A DNA stretch of 23,188 nucleotides from an uncultured Bacilli bacterium (GCA_947587115.1 CANPXY010000013.1:1-23188), one strand, 5' to 3'. Shown: positions 6,569 to 15,205, counted from the stretch's first letter. Notes: a model not told the origin generated them from the letters alone. Made by a program: numbers and translations.

Positions 6569-7477
6569 ATGAATGTAGTTATCAAGTTGAGTGAGGAAAC
6601 CAGAAAGAAATTAATTGCCTATTATAAAGATAAAAAAAGAGATAAAAAGATCCCTTATGTCGTATTTCAGGCCCAAGATGAAGATACGGTCATTACGCTC
6701 TATGAATCGGGCAAAGTGATGTTTCAAGGAGTCAGTGCTGATGTCGATGCGACCATGTGGCGGGAAATCGATGGGCAGAGTCTAGTCCCTACTCCATCTA
6801 AAGAAGAAGAAAAAAAGTACTATTATTGTAGCTCGGTCGGCAGCGATGAAGTGGGAACCGGGGATTACTTCGGTCCAATTGTTGTAACTGCTGCCTATGT
6901 TTCACAAGAAGATATTCCTTTTTTAGAGCAACTGGGAATTCGGGATTCTAAGAAGATTGATGATGAAAAAATTAGAAAGATTGCACCCCAAATTGCCAAA
7001 AAAATTAAATATCGTAGTGTAATATTGTCAAATATGGAGTATAATAGTCACTACACCCAGGAAATTAACATGAATAAAATCAAGGCCATCTTACATAACA
7101 AAGTGCTCTATCAACTAATTCATGAAGAACAGATCCAATATGATTACATTATTGTCGATGAATTTGCTAGAGAACATCGCTATTATGCCTATTTAGAGCA
7201 GACGACGCCCATACAGCGTGGCATTACCTTTATGACGAAGGCGGAAGATAAAAATTTAGCAGTGGCATCAGCATCTGTTATCAGTCGCTATATCTTTTTA
7301 AAAGAGTTTGATCGAATTTCTGATGAGTTACATCTACCTCTTCCTAAAGGTGCCGGCAGCGAAGTTGATCGTATAGGCGAAGAAGTAGTCGAGAAGTATG
7401 GCAAAGAAAAATTAAATGAAATCGCAAAAATGAACTTTAAAAACACAGAGCGGATTTTAAAGACGATCATTTTCTAA
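6569..7477 (+). CDS. rnhC: Ribonuclease HIII
   Basis: A 302-residue RNase HIII that cuts the RNA strand of RNA/DNA hybrids. Residues 1-75 form the TBP-like substrate-binding domain (DUF3378 type), which separates HIII from HII. The catalytic domain begins with SVGSDEVGTGDYFGP (D93, E94), has RDSKK near 115-119, the third acidic residue D197 in IIVDEF, and the AEDKNLAVASASVISR segment at 225-240. Length matches the family (about 300-310). The start at 6569 has GAGGTG 5 nt upstream. The next gene starts 9 bp after the stop with its own SD, so the two probably form an operon. It likely serves in removing R-loops and primers. Confidence 0.96.
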   Translation: MNVVIKLSEETRKKLIAYYKDKKRDKKIPYVVFQAQDEDTVITLYESGKVMFQGVSADVDATMWREIDGQSLVPTPSKEEEKKYYYCSSVGSDEVGTGDYFGPIVVTAAYVSQEDIPFLEQLGIRDSKKIDDEKIRKIAPQIAKKIKYRSVILSNMEYNSHYTQEINMNKIKAILHNKVLYQLIHEEQIQYDYIIVDEFAREHRYYAYLEQTTPIQRGITFMTKAEDKNLAVASASVISRYIFLKEFDRISDELHLPLPKGAGSEVDRIGEEVVEKYGKEKLNEIAKMNFKNTERILKTIIF

Positions 7478-7486
7478 GGGGGAATT

Positions 7487-7840
7487 ATGGAAAATTATTA
7501 TAATCGATTACATGTTGGTAATCACGCTGGGAAAAAAGTTTTATTACAACATTTAGGAATCGAGATTCGGAAAGTACAAGCGCAGTATCAAACGGACCCA
7601 GAGCGAATGTATCAGGAAGTGGATCATCTATTAGATATTTACAATACGCTTTCCAATAATCAAAAAAGAAAGAAGTATGATCAACTTCTTTATTTTCAAA
7701 GACTTGCCAAGAGAGACCATGAAGCTTCACAGGATTATACAGAACGAGATAAACTTTACATGCTCACTAAAAATCCACCTACTTTTAAAGTACAACTCCC
7801 TCATGGTGGAAATATGACTGGCTATATCTATATCGGTTAA
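7487..7840 (+). CDS. Small J-domain-like protein lacking HPD
   Basis: A 117-residue protein that I do not recognise as a named family. Residues 4-68 can be laid over a J-domain: NYYNRLHV at the start corresponds to DYYEVLGV, and YNTLSNNQKRKKYDQLL (52-68) corresponds to YAVLSDEDKRRQYDQFG of the DnaJ encoded nearby. In the loop where DnaJ has YHPD, this protein has YQTD (34-37), so the histidine and proline needed to stimulate DnaK ATPase are missing. The C-terminal 40 residues (KNPPTFKVQLPHGG) have no recognisable domain. AAGGGGG lies 4 nt before the ATG, and it is 9 bp behind rnhC. It may bind DnaK or a partner without stimulating it, or be an adapter of another kind. The J-like assignment is inference from alignment by eye. 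Confidence 0.8.
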   Translation: MENYYNRLHVGNHAGKKVLLQHLGIEIRKVQAQYQTDPERMYQEVDHLLDIYNTLSNNQKRKKYDQLLYFQRLAKRDHEASQDYTERDKLYMLTKNPPTFKVQLPHGGNMTGYIYIG

Positions 7841-7884
7841 AAAAGTAATTCTAGCACCCATCACAGGGTAAGAATTACTTTTTT
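7839..7884. terminator. Bidirectional terminator between the rnhC operon and dnaJ
   Basis: AAAAAAGTAATTCT (7839-7852) pairs with AGAATTACTTTTTT (7871-7884), with an additional inner ACCC/GGGT pair. A and T runs flank both sides, so it can stop transcription from both convergent operons. Confidence 0.92.
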
Positions 7885-9012
7885 TTATTGATTTTTTTCT
7901 GTAAAACGATTAAATTTTGTGATTTCTGGATCTTCTAACTTAGTTTCTTCTAGTTTTTCAAATAAATGTTTTTGTTCGCGAGAGAGTTTTTTAGGAGTAA
8001 CAATCTTCATGATGTAATAAAGATCTCCCTTATGACGGGTGGAAGCATTGTTGATTCCTTTTCCTTTGATTCGTTGTTTGTCTTCATAGTCGGTTCCTGC
8101 TGGAATCGTCAATTTGATATTTCCAGAAAGCGTTGGTACCTCTTTTTTACATCCTAAAATGGCTTCAGTAATCGTAAGTGGTACTTCAATATAAATGTCG
8201 TCATGATCTCTTACGAAAAATTCGTGTTCACCCACTTGAAATTCTAAATATAAGTCCCCGTTGGCGCCGCCATTACTGCCAGCATTTCCTTTTCCAGCTA
8301 AACGAAGACGATCCCCTGTATCTACGCCACTTGGAATGGTCACTTCTAGTGTCTTAGTAGACTTGATCCTACCCTTTCCATGACAAGTGTCACAGACACG
8401 TTTGTAGGTCTTTCCTTTTCCATTACAATATGGGCAAGTCGTCTTACTTAAGAATGATCCAAAAAGCGTATGTTGCTCGCTCGTAATCGTACCACTGCCA
8501 TGACAGTTATCACAAGTTTTTTCATCGAATCCCCCGTTACCGTGGCAATCATCACAAGTATCGACGACATCGACGCGAATATCTTTCTTAGTTCCAAAAA
8601 CAGCTTCTTCGAAAGATAATTTGATCCGCATCAATTGATCTGCTCCACGACTGGCACGTGTTCTTTCGGAACTATTGGATCCGAAACCGAATCCTGCGCC
8701 GCCAAAGATATTGTCAAATATATCTCCAAAATCAAATCCTGAAGCATCAAATCCACCAAAGCCTCCAGCACCTGCTTGGCCGTTCGCAAAGGCTGCATGT
8801 CCAAACTGATCGTACTGACGTCGTTTGTCCTCATCCGACAAGACAGCATAGGCTTCCTGTGCTTCTTTAAACTTTTCTTCGGCTGTCTTTGGGTCATCTT
8901 TATTTAAGTCTGGATGATATTTTTTGGCTAATTTACGAAAGGCACTCTTAATTTCGTCTTGACTTGCGTTTTTGTCGACGCCAAGCACCTCATAATAATC
9001 TCTTTTTTCCAT
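7885..9012 (-). CDS. dnaJ: Chaperone DnaJ (Hsp40)
   Basis: A 375-residue type I J-protein that delivers unfolded substrates to DnaK and stimulates its ATPase. The J-domain covers residues 4-70 with HPD at 33-35; the Gly/Phe-rich linker is at about 72-115. Four CxxCxGxG zinc repeats have cysteines at 153/156, 167/170, 193/196 and 207/210. The C-terminal substrate-binding and dimerisation domains complete the usual length. It is the last gene of the heat-shock operon and starts 4 bp after the tldE stop, so it depends on transcription through tldD and tldE. Its stop lies within the bidirectional terminator. Confidence 0.98.
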   Translation of the reverse strand: MEKRDYYEVLGVDKNASQDEIKSAFRKLAKKYHPDLNKDDPKTAEEKFKEAQEAYAVLSDEDKRRQYDQFGHAAFANGQAGAGGFGGFDASGFDFGDIFDNIFGGAGFGFGSNSSERTRASRGADQLMRIKLSFEEAVFGTKKDIRVDVVDTCDDCHGNGGFDEKTCDNCHGSGTITSEQHTLFGSFLSKTTCPYCNGKGKTYKRVCDTCHGKGRIKSTKTLEVTIPSGVDTGDRLRLAGKGNAGSNGGANGDLYLEFQVGEHEFFVRDHDDIYIEVPLTITEAILGCKKEVPTLSGNIKLTIPAGTDYEDKQRIKGKGINNASTRHKGDLYYIMKIVTPKKLSREQKHLFEKLEETKLEDPEITKFNRFTEKNQ

Positions 9013-9016
9013 GATT

Positions 9017-10276
9017 TTACTCCTCTCCTGCTATGGCAATATCTGTAAAGGAAACTGAAGGGGCCCCGCATTTGGCATGATCGAATCTTAAATCGTTTGC
9101 CACTTCTTTGATATGACTAAACAACTCGATGAAATTTGTAGAAAGAATGATCATCTTGAGTGCATGATCCTTTTTTCCATCTTTAATATAATATCCTTCA
9201 GCTTGTAATGAAATGTTGCCATCATTTAAATTTGTTCCAGCGTGTAATCCTGTAAGATGGTCAATATAGATTCCATCTTTTAGATCTTGGATTAATTCCT
9301 CTAGGGTGCTAGAACCTGGTTCTAAGTACATTCCGTAGACGCCATAACTGTTTCCAGTAGATTGTACTTGATCGTTGGTCGCACTTTCATTATCATATAA
9401 CATTTGAACAAACGCTTTATCTTTGATAATCTCTTTCTTGAACGTTTTGCTGCCCTCATCATCAAAGATTCTTTTCCCAAATCCATGATTATAAAGTGGA
9501 TCTTCCACCAAATGGAAGGCTTGAGAAAATATCTTTTCATGGAGTTTTCCAGTAAGCACACTCTTTCTTTTTTGAATCAGTTGGGCTTCAAAAATTGGAG
9601 CGAACTGTGTTAAGAGATCAGCGACACATTCGTTACTTAAGATGACGTTATAACGATTCGTTGCAAGAGATTGAAAGTGAAGTCGATCCAACGCTTTATG
9701 AATTTGTTCAAGTGCAAGTTGTTTTAAATCTACATCGATGTCTGAAACTGCCGTATAACAAGATTCCATGTGCTCTTCTTCCTGCACGGTAACTGATAGT
9801 CCATAGACACCATATTGATTGGTGTCCATAAGATGAACATGGGAGTTGTCGATGGCAATTTTTTCATAGTGATGTGTATATTCTCCCTCAATACTCAAAA
9901 GTTCTTGAAAATCTTTTTTTAACTCGTTTAACGATGTTAATTCGTGGATCACCTTCTCGGTATCCACTGTTTGTTCTTCTTCTTTGATTGGCAAAATTTC
10001 TTCTTTGGCGAAAGGAATGGTCGTCGTATTGTCCAATAGATGGGCTTGTTCTTGTAGTAAGTGTAGAATCTCTTCTGGATTTTCTAGATTCTCTGTCGCT
10101 AGTTTCACAGTCTTCTTTCCAATTTTAGCTACAATTAAGTAATGTTTGCGTTTAGAAATATTGAATGTTTCCAACTGATCATCTTTGACTTGAATCGTCG
10201 TATCACGATGATCATAAGAAGTGATTTGAATATCGATTTTGGATGCATTTGCTAGGGCAATTAGTTTATCGATCAT
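9017..10276 (-). CDS. tldE: TldE/PmbA family metalloprotease-like subunit
   Basis: A 419-residue member of the TldD/PmbA (U62) family. In E. coli, TldE (PmbA) pairs with TldD in a heterodimeric peptidase that trims microcin B17 and degrades CcdA; TldE itself lacks the zinc site and lends substrate binding. Consistent with this, no HExxxH is found here, and the family-typical C-terminal block (YGVYGMYLEPG, TGLHAGTNLNDGNISLQAEGYYIKDG) is present. The start is ATG 10276 because AGGAGG lies 8 nt upstream. The in-frame GTG at 10285 overlaps that SD and is rejected. It overlaps the 3' end of tldD by 11 bp, so the two are translated together. Its position between dnaK and dnaJ is unusual. Confidence 0.92.
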   Translation of the reverse strand: MIDKLIALANASKIDIQITSYDHRDTTIQVKDDQLETFNISKRKHYLIVAKIGKKTVKLATENLENPEEILHLLQEQAHLLDNTTTIPFAKEEILPIKEEEQTVDTEKVIHELTSLNELKKDFQELLSIEGEYTHHYEKIAIDNSHVHLMDTNQYGVYGLSVTVQEEEHMESCYTAVSDIDVDLKQLALEQIHKALDRLHFQSLATNRYNVILSNECVADLLTQFAPIFEAQLIQKRKSVLTGKLHEKIFSQAFHLVEDPLYNHGFGKRIFDDEGSKTFKKEIIKDKAFVQMLYDNESATNDQVQSTGNSYGVYGMYLEPGSSTLEELIQDLKDGIYIDHLTGLHAGTNLNDGNISLQAEGYYIKDGKKDHALKMIILSTNFIELFSHIKEVANDLRFDHAKCGAPSVSFTDIAIAGEE

Positions 10277-11657
10277 TTTTCGCACCTCCTACAAGTATTT
10301 CTGAAACTTTGATGGTCGGTTGTCCAATCGTCACTGGGACCCATCCGCTTTCAGCACCACACGTTCCACAAGCTAATTTTAAATCGTCACTGACCATTTC
10401 AACGTTCTGTAAGATCTCGACGGTATTTCCAATCAAACTTGCGGCCTTGACTGATTCTTGAATCTTGCCATCGCGAATCATATACGCTTCATTGACGCTG
10501 AAGTTGAAGTCTCCCGTGGCAGTATTGACACTTCCTCCACCCATCACTTTGGCATACAAACCGTAAGGAATACTCTGAATCATGTCTTCAATCTGATCGT
10601 TTCCCTTCTTAAGATAGGTATTGTTCATCCTTGAAGTTGGCGGATAAGTGTAGTTTTGACGACGACTGGATCCTGTTGGAGTCATTTTCATTTTAACGCC
10701 GTTGATCTCATCGATCAGATAATTTTTTAAAATACCGTCTTCGATGAGAATGTTTTTTTGCGTTGCGCGTCCTTCATCATCAAAATTTGTCGTTCCCCAA
10801 GCACCATCGATTGTACCATCGTCGATGATGGTCACTTTAGAACTTGCAATCTTTTGATTGAGTTTTCCAGCGAGCACAGATAGTTTTTTAGCGACGCTTG
10901 AAGCTTCCATCGCGTGACCACATGCTTCATGGAAGATCACCGCTCCAAATCCTGGACCGATGATGACTGGCATTTTACCACCAGCACAATCCTGCGCGAC
11001 GAGTTGATCTTCGATGGCTTGTTTCATCTCTTCCAGTACTTTTTCTTGATCGACGGTCTCTAATAGTTCATACCCCGCTCCATTTCCAAAATTGCGGCTA
11101 CAGAACGCTCGTTGACCATTTGCTTCTTTATTTAAAGAGATCGTCACACTGGTGTTCATCCGCTGATCGGTCTGATATACACCTTTGGTGTTGGCTACTA
11201 CAATCTTCTGATCTTCTTCATTCAATTTGATCGTCACTTGACTTAGATTGGAAATCATCGCTCGTGCTCGTTGATCGAACTGTTTAAGAAACTTTTTCTT
11301 ATCGATTGCTTTCATTTGATCGTGGAAAATGATTCCTTCTGGTTGCTTATAGGGGATCGCTTCTTGTAATATGATGGATTCTTGATGGACGTTCTCTTGA
11401 CAATGACTAGTTAGAGATGTAATCGTCTTTTTGATGTTTTCATCCGTTAAATCATTGGTTGAGGCATAATACGTGATGAGATCGTGATCGACAATGCGAA
11501 TTCCGACCCCACGAATGATTTCCGTATCGATTTTATCCAGTTGTTCATCCATGAATAAATATCGGGTACTTACGCGTTCCTCATAAAAAATCTCGCCAAA
11601 ATCAATATCTTTTTGATAAATCCATCTCATCCATTTTTCCAATCGATCTTTCGTCAT
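10266..11657 (-). CDS. tldD: TldD family metallopeptidase
   Basis: A 463-residue catalytic subunit of a TldD/TldE-type peptidase. The zinc motif HEACGH is at residues 243-248, in the form HExxxH. The C-terminal region has the family-typical ACGTCGAESGWVPVTIGQP block (with Cys pairs that may help bind the metal) and a GGGSVNTATGDFNFSVNEAY segment. Such pairs hydrolyse small, often unfolded or post-translationally modified peptides in the cytoplasm. The start at 11657 has AAGGAG 5 nt upstream. It follows dnaK after a 61-bp gap that holds a large stem-loop without a U run. It is therefore probably read from the CIRCE-controlled promoter 3.5 kb upstream, making it heat-inducible; no other promoter is evident in the gap. 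Confidence 0.94.
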   Translation of the reverse strand: MTKDRLEKWMRWIYQKDIDFGEIFYEERVSTRYLFMDEQLDKIDTEIIRGVGIRIVDHDLITYYASTNDLTDENIKKTITSLTSHCQENVHQESIILQEAIPYKQPEGIIFHDQMKAIDKKKFLKQFDQRARAMISNLSQVTIKLNEEDQKIVVANTKGVYQTDQRMNTSVTISLNKEANGQRAFCSRNFGNGAGYELLETVDQEKVLEEMKQAIEDQLVAQDCAGGKMPVIIGPGFGAVIFHEACGHAMEASSVAKKLSVLAGKLNQKIASSKVTIIDDGTIDGAWGTTNFDDEGRATQKNILIEDGILKNYLIDEINGVKMKMTPTGSSRRQNYTYPPTSRMNNTYLKKGNDQIEDMIQSIPYGLYAKVMGGGSVNTATGDFNFSVNEAYMIRDGKIQESVKAASLIGNTVEILQNVEMVSDDLKLACGTCGAESGWVPVTIGQPTIKVSEILVGGAKNDR

Positions 11658-11673
11658 ACTTGCTCCTTATAAA

Positions 11674-11712
11674 CAGTAATGAGAGTCCTAGAAACCCTAG
11701 AACTCTTTACTG
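11674..11712 (-). other. Stem-loop in the dnaK-tldD gap
   Basis: On the minus strand CAGTAA-AGAGTTCTAG (11712-11697) pairs with CTAGGACTCT-(CA)-TTACTG (ending 11674), giving about 16 bp with a two-base bulge and a short loop. Downstream is TTTATAAGG, not a U run, so it is a weak terminator in the operon's direction. It is more likely a processing or stability element that lowers tldD-tldE-dnaJ output. On the plus strand it is followed by TTTTTTA and would look like a terminator, although no gene reads that way. Confidence 0.65.
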
Positions 11713-11718
11713 ACTTTT

Positions 11719-13539
11719 TTATTTTTCTTCATATTCTGCGTCTTTGACGTTGTCGTCTTTTGACTCTTTTTCGTTTCCTGTTGCCTCTTGGCTTTCAGCT
11801 TGCTCTTTTTGTACTTGTTCATAGACTTTTGTTGCAAGCGCCATGGCTTTTTCGGTCAAAGCATCTTTTTTCTTCTTGATGTCGTCCATATCATCTTTTT
11901 CAAGGGCTTCTTTAAGTTCCTTGATCAAGTTTTCTGCTTCTTCCTTTTCTTTGTCGTCTACTTTATCTCCTAAGTCTTTTAGAGATTTTTCTGTTTGGAA
12001 GACCATCTGTTCGGCATCGTTTCTTAAATCTGCTTCTTCTTTACGTTTCTTGTCTTCTTCTTTGTGTGCTTCTGCTTCTTTCATCATCTTATCGATTTCT
12101 TCATCGGTAAGGTTGGTATTCGAAGTAATCGTAATTGATTGTTCTTTGTTCGTACCTAAATCTTTGGCTGTAACGTTGACGATTCCGTTGGCATCAATAT
12201 CAAATTTAACTTCAATTTGAGGTACGCCACGTGGTGCAGCAGGAATTCCTGTAAGTTGGAAGTGTCCAAGTGTCTTGTTGTCGGAAGCCATACTACGTTC
12301 TCCTTGAAGGATATGAATATCGACGGCTGGTTGATTATCTGCAGCAGTTGAGAATACTTGACTCTTTGAAGTTGGGATGGTCGTATTACGTTCTATTAAC
12401 GGTGTCATGACGCCACCTAATGTTTCGATACCTAAAGTTAATGGAGTTACATCGAGTAAGACGATATCGTTTACATCTCCAGTTAAGACCCCACCTTGGA
12501 TGGCAGCACCCATAGAAACAACTTCATCAGGGTTTACTTCTTTACTTGGCTCTTTGCCTAATTCTTTCTTAATTAAGTCCACAACCATTGGAATACGAGT
12601 TGAACCACCAACTAAGATCACTTTATCGATATCCTTGGCTTTGATTTTAGCATCTTTCATCGCATTACGTACAGGTGTCAAAGTAGACTCGACAAGATCG
12701 CGAATTAGATCTTCAAATTTGGCACGTGTCAAAGTTACATCTAAGTGTAAAGGTCCATCTGGTCCTTGAGAAATGAATGGTGCAGAAATTTGAGTAGATG
12801 TCACACCACTTAAATCTTTCTTGGCTTTTTCAGAAATTTCTTTCAAACGTTGCATTGCCATTTTATCTTTACTTAAGTCAATGCCATTCTCTTTTTTGAA
12901 TGTTTCAATCAAGTAGTCGATGATCTTATTATCGAAGTCATCTCCACCAAGTTTGTTGTTACCATTTGTTGATTTTACTTCGAAAACGCCATCTCCTAAT
13001 TCCATAATGGAAACATCGAATGTTCCACCACCTAGGTCATAGACTAAGATGGTCTGTGATTTTTCTTGTTTATCTAGACCATATGCAAGGGCCGCTGCCG
13101 TTGGTTCGTTGATGATACGTTCTACATCTAGTCCTGCAATTTTACCAGCGTTCTTCGTCGCTTGACGTTGGGCGTCGTTAAAGTAAGCTGGAACCGTAAT
13201 TACGGCTTTATCTACTTTTTCTCCTAGATAACTTTCTGCATAGTCTTTCATGTAACTTAAAATCATGGCTGAAATCTCTTCTGGGGTATATTTTTTTCCT
13301 TCAGCTTCTACTTTATCTTTTGAACCCATTTTACGTTTGATACTTGAAATCGTATTGGGATTCGTAATAGCTTGACGTTTTGCAGCATCTCCGACGATTC
13401 TCTCGCCATTTTTGAATGCTACAACACTTGGAGTGGTTCTTCCTCCTTCTGGATTTGGGATTACTTTAGGGCTCCCTGCCTCTAAGACTGATACGCAACT
13501 ATTGGTCGTACCTAAGTCAATACCTATAATTTTACTCAT
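11719..13539 (-). CDS. dnaK: Chaperone DnaK (Hsp70)
   Basis: A 606-residue Hsp70. The ATPase domain starts with IIGIDLGTTNSCVSV and has DLGGGTFDVSI (phosphate 2 region) and VGGSTRIPMV. The linker DIVLLDVTPLTLGIE leads to the substrate-binding domain, and a charged helical lid ends in EYEEK. Length and order are standard for Gram-positive DnaK, which also lack the 24-residue insertion of proteobacterial forms. The start overlaps the last 8 bp of grpE; AAGGAG lies 9 nt before it, inside grpE. It is expressed from the hrcA promoter under HrcA control. The family is certain. Confidence 0.99.
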   Translation of the reverse strand: MSKIIGIDLGTTNSCVSVLEAGSPKVIPNPEGGRTTPSVVAFKNGERIVGDAAKRQAITNPNTISSIKRKMGSKDKVEAEGKKYTPEEISAMILSYMKDYAESYLGEKVDKAVITVPAYFNDAQRQATKNAGKIAGLDVERIINEPTAAALAYGLDKQEKSQTILVYDLGGGTFDVSIMELGDGVFEVKSTNGNNKLGGDDFDNKIIDYLIETFKKENGIDLSKDKMAMQRLKEISEKAKKDLSGVTSTQISAPFISQGPDGPLHLDVTLTRAKFEDLIRDLVESTLTPVRNAMKDAKIKAKDIDKVILVGGSTRIPMVVDLIKKELGKEPSKEVNPDEVVSMGAAIQGGVLTGDVNDIVLLDVTPLTLGIETLGGVMTPLIERNTTIPTSKSQVFSTAADNQPAVDIHILQGERSMASDNKTLGHFQLTGIPAAPRGVPQIEVKFDIDANGIVNVTAKDLGTNKEQSITITSNTNLTDEEIDKMMKEAEAHKEEDKKRKEEADLRNDAEQMVFQTEKSLKDLGDKVDDKEKEEAENLIKELKEALEKDDMDDIKKKKDALTEKAMALATKVYEQVQKEQAESQEATGNEKESKDDNVKDAEYEEK

Positions 13540-14143
13540 TTTTATCTTCTCCTTTTTCTATTTTCTTATTTACTTTGACGGCCGCAGGTCGAATGACGCG
13601 GTCTTTTAAACGATAACCTTTCAATAGTACTTCTAAGATGACATTATCTTCTTGATTTTCCTCGTGATCGATCATGAGGGCTTCGGCTTCACTAGGATCA
13701 AATGCTTTGCCAAGACAGTCGATCTCTTCTACTCCGAAACGTTTTAAGATCTCTACTAATTGCGCATACATCATTTTGAACCCATCTAAGAACTTTGATA
13801 ATTCATCGTTCAAATTATTGTCGTCCAACTTGATTGCTCTCTCGAAGTTGTCTAAAACTGGGATCAATTCCATGATTAAATCTTGATTCGCAAACTTGAG
13901 TAAGGAAGAAGTTTCTTCGTCCTTTCGTTTACGATAATTGATGAGCTCAGCTTGATGATATTTCACCTTCTCATTCAATTTGGCAATTTCTTCTTCCAAC
14001 GCGGCAATTTTCATCTTGGCTTTGTTGTGATTATGTTCTTTATCTTTTTTCTCTAGATTTTTATTTCCATCTGAATCGGGTGTTTTTTCTTCTTCATTAA
14101 GAATTTCGATTTCTTCTTTTGATTCTGTTTTTTCCATATTCAT
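13532..14143 (-). CDS. grpE: Nucleotide exchange factor GrpE
   Basis: A 203-residue GrpE, which releases ADP from DnaK and so drives the chaperone cycle. Residues 1-35 are acidic and disordered, residues 40-85 form a long coiled coil for dimerisation (KMKIAALEEEIAKLNEKVKY part), and the C-terminal beta domain has LKGYRLKDRVIRPAAVKV near residues 170-190. It starts at the base directly after the hrcA stop (TAG then ATG), with AAGG as a weak SD. An ATG two codons later at 14137 is an alternative with better spacing. Its 3' end carries the dnaK SD. Confidence 0.97.
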   Translation of the reverse strand: MNMEKTESKEEIEILNEEEKTPDSDGNKNLEKKDKEHNHNKAKMKIAALEEEIAKLNEKVKYHQAELINYRKRKDEETSSLLKFANQDLIMELIPVLDNFERAIKLDDNNLNDELSKFLDGFKMMYAQLVEILKRFGVEEIDCLGKAFDPSEAEALMIDHEENQEDNVILEVLLKGYRLKDRVIRPAAVKVNKKIEKGEDKNE

Positions 14144-15130
14144 CTACCTTTCGATATTTTCCTTGATGAACTCTAAGAGTCCTAACACACGATCGTATTC
14201 CATTCGTTTTGGACCCACGATCGCTATCGTACCTTCGTCTTGATCCGTCTTAAAATGGGTCTTGATTACTGTCATATCGTCATCGATATTGTTTTCTTTG
14301 CCAATATAGACATTGATGTTGTTGTCATCGTCCTCTTCAATCTTAGACAAGATATTCTTATCATCTAATTTGTTAAAGATTTCTCGAATTTTGTCAATGT
14401 TCGAAAATTCTGGCTGTTTTAACATGTTGTTCTTGCCGACGATGTTGATATTTTGACTCGTGAAATCACTGAAGACATGATAAAAGGCGTTGTAGATCTG
14501 TTCATGTTGACTGACATACTTGCCGATGATCGGTTTGATCTCATACTCAAGTTTCGTGCTGACTTCATCTATTGGCGTGCCCGTGATCAGAGTGTTGATA
14601 AGCCCAACCGTCTTCTTGATCTCTTCTAATTCGACGCCATCGAGATGAATATTCTTATGCTCGACATGTCCTTTGTCGGTTACGATAATGACAATGACAT
14701 TGGCGTCATCGATCGGTACTACTTCGATTTGTTTTAATAAGTTTTCATGCGATGAACTTCCAAGTACAATCGTCGTATACGAAGTCATATCGGAAATTAA
14801 TTGCAAACTTTTCTCGATACAGTCAGATAATGCCAACTGCTGATTATGAAAAATAATCTGCAACTTTAACATTTCTTCCGCATTCATCTTCTTGAGTTCC
14901 ATCAGGTGATCTACATAATAGCGGTATCCTTTTTCACTAGGAATACGCCCCGATGAGGTATGTGTCTTTTCCAAGAGTCCCATCTCTTCCAAGGCCGACA
15001 TTTCATTTCGAACCGTAGCACTGGAACATTTCAGCCTCTTGCAAATCATATTGGAACCTATGGGTTTTGCGTCCTTGATATAGGCTTCGACGATCCATTT
15101 TAAGATTTTTTCTTGTCGATTGGTAAGCAT
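14144..15130 (-). CDS. hrcA: Heat-inducible transcription repressor HrcA
   Basis: A 328-residue repressor that binds CIRCE operators and is kept active by GroEL, so that misfolded protein relieves repression. The N-terminal winged helix is at residues 1-75 (CKRLKCSSATVRNEMSALEE; SSGRIPSEKGYRYYVDHL), followed by the GAF-like domain and the C-terminal region with FKTDQDEGTIAIVGPKRMEY. The start at 15130 has AGGAGG 8 nt upstream. It is the first gene of the operon, downstream of two CIRCE-spaced operators, and thus autoregulated. Length is typical (about 340). Confidence 0.97.
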   Translation of the reverse strand: MLTNRQEKILKWIVEAYIKDAKPIGSNMICKRLKCSSATVRNEMSALEEMGLLEKTHTSSGRIPSEKGYRYYVDHLMELKKMNAEEMLKLQIIFHNQQLALSDCIEKSLQLISDMTSYTTIVLGSSSHENLLKQIEVVPIDDANVIVIIVTDKGHVEHKNIHLDGVELEEIKKTVGLINTLITGTPIDEVSTKLEYEIKPIIGKYVSQHEQIYNAFYHVFSDFTSQNINIVGKNNMLKQPEFSNIDKIREIFNKLDDKNILSKIEEDDDNNINVYIGKENNIDDDMTVIKTHFKTDQDEGTIAIVGPKRMEYDRVLGLLEFIKENIER

Positions 15131-15145
15131 TTTTTCTGCCTCCTG

Positions 15146-15172
15146 TTGGCACTTCTATTCTACGAGTGCTAA
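15146..15172 (-). promoter_or_regulatory. CIRCE operator 1 (downstream of the -10 box)
   Basis: On the minus strand TTAGCACTC-N9-AAGTGCCAA. The first half is a perfect match to the CIRCE consensus TTAGCACTC-N9-GAGTGCTAA, the second matches 7 of 9. It covers the expected transcription start and lies 15 bases before hrcA. Confidence 0.93.
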
Positions 15173-15176
15173 GATC

Positions 15177-15205
15177 ATTATATGACTACTTTTAGCACTT
15201 GTCAA
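15177..15205 (-). promoter_or_regulatory. Consensus promoter of the hrcA operon
   Basis: Minus-strand TTGACA (15205-15200) and TATAAT (15182-15177) with a 17-bp spacer: a perfect sigma-A-type consensus. Both boxes lie within or next to CIRCE half-sites, so HrcA binding would block RNA polymerase. Confidence 0.93.

Noticed and set aside
5773..6585. Longer N-terminus for the CvpA protein starting at 6585
   Set aside because: The extra 33 residues are not hydrophobic, overlap rnhC and have no SD, whereas the ATG at 6486 has AGGAAGTGA before it.
10266..10285. GTG start for tldE at 10285
   Set aside because: This GTG overlaps the AGGAGG that serves the ATG at 10276.
11843..12769. Long plus-strand frames opposite dnaK
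   Set aside because: These are low-complexity Ser/Leu-rich shadows of the dnaK coding strand and have no ribosome binding sites.
15164..15200. GAGTGCTAA and TTAGCACTT read as one inverted repeat with an 18-19 base gap
   Set aside because: The orientation is opposite to CIRCE and the gap is wrong. Each half fits better as part of its own N9-spaced operator.
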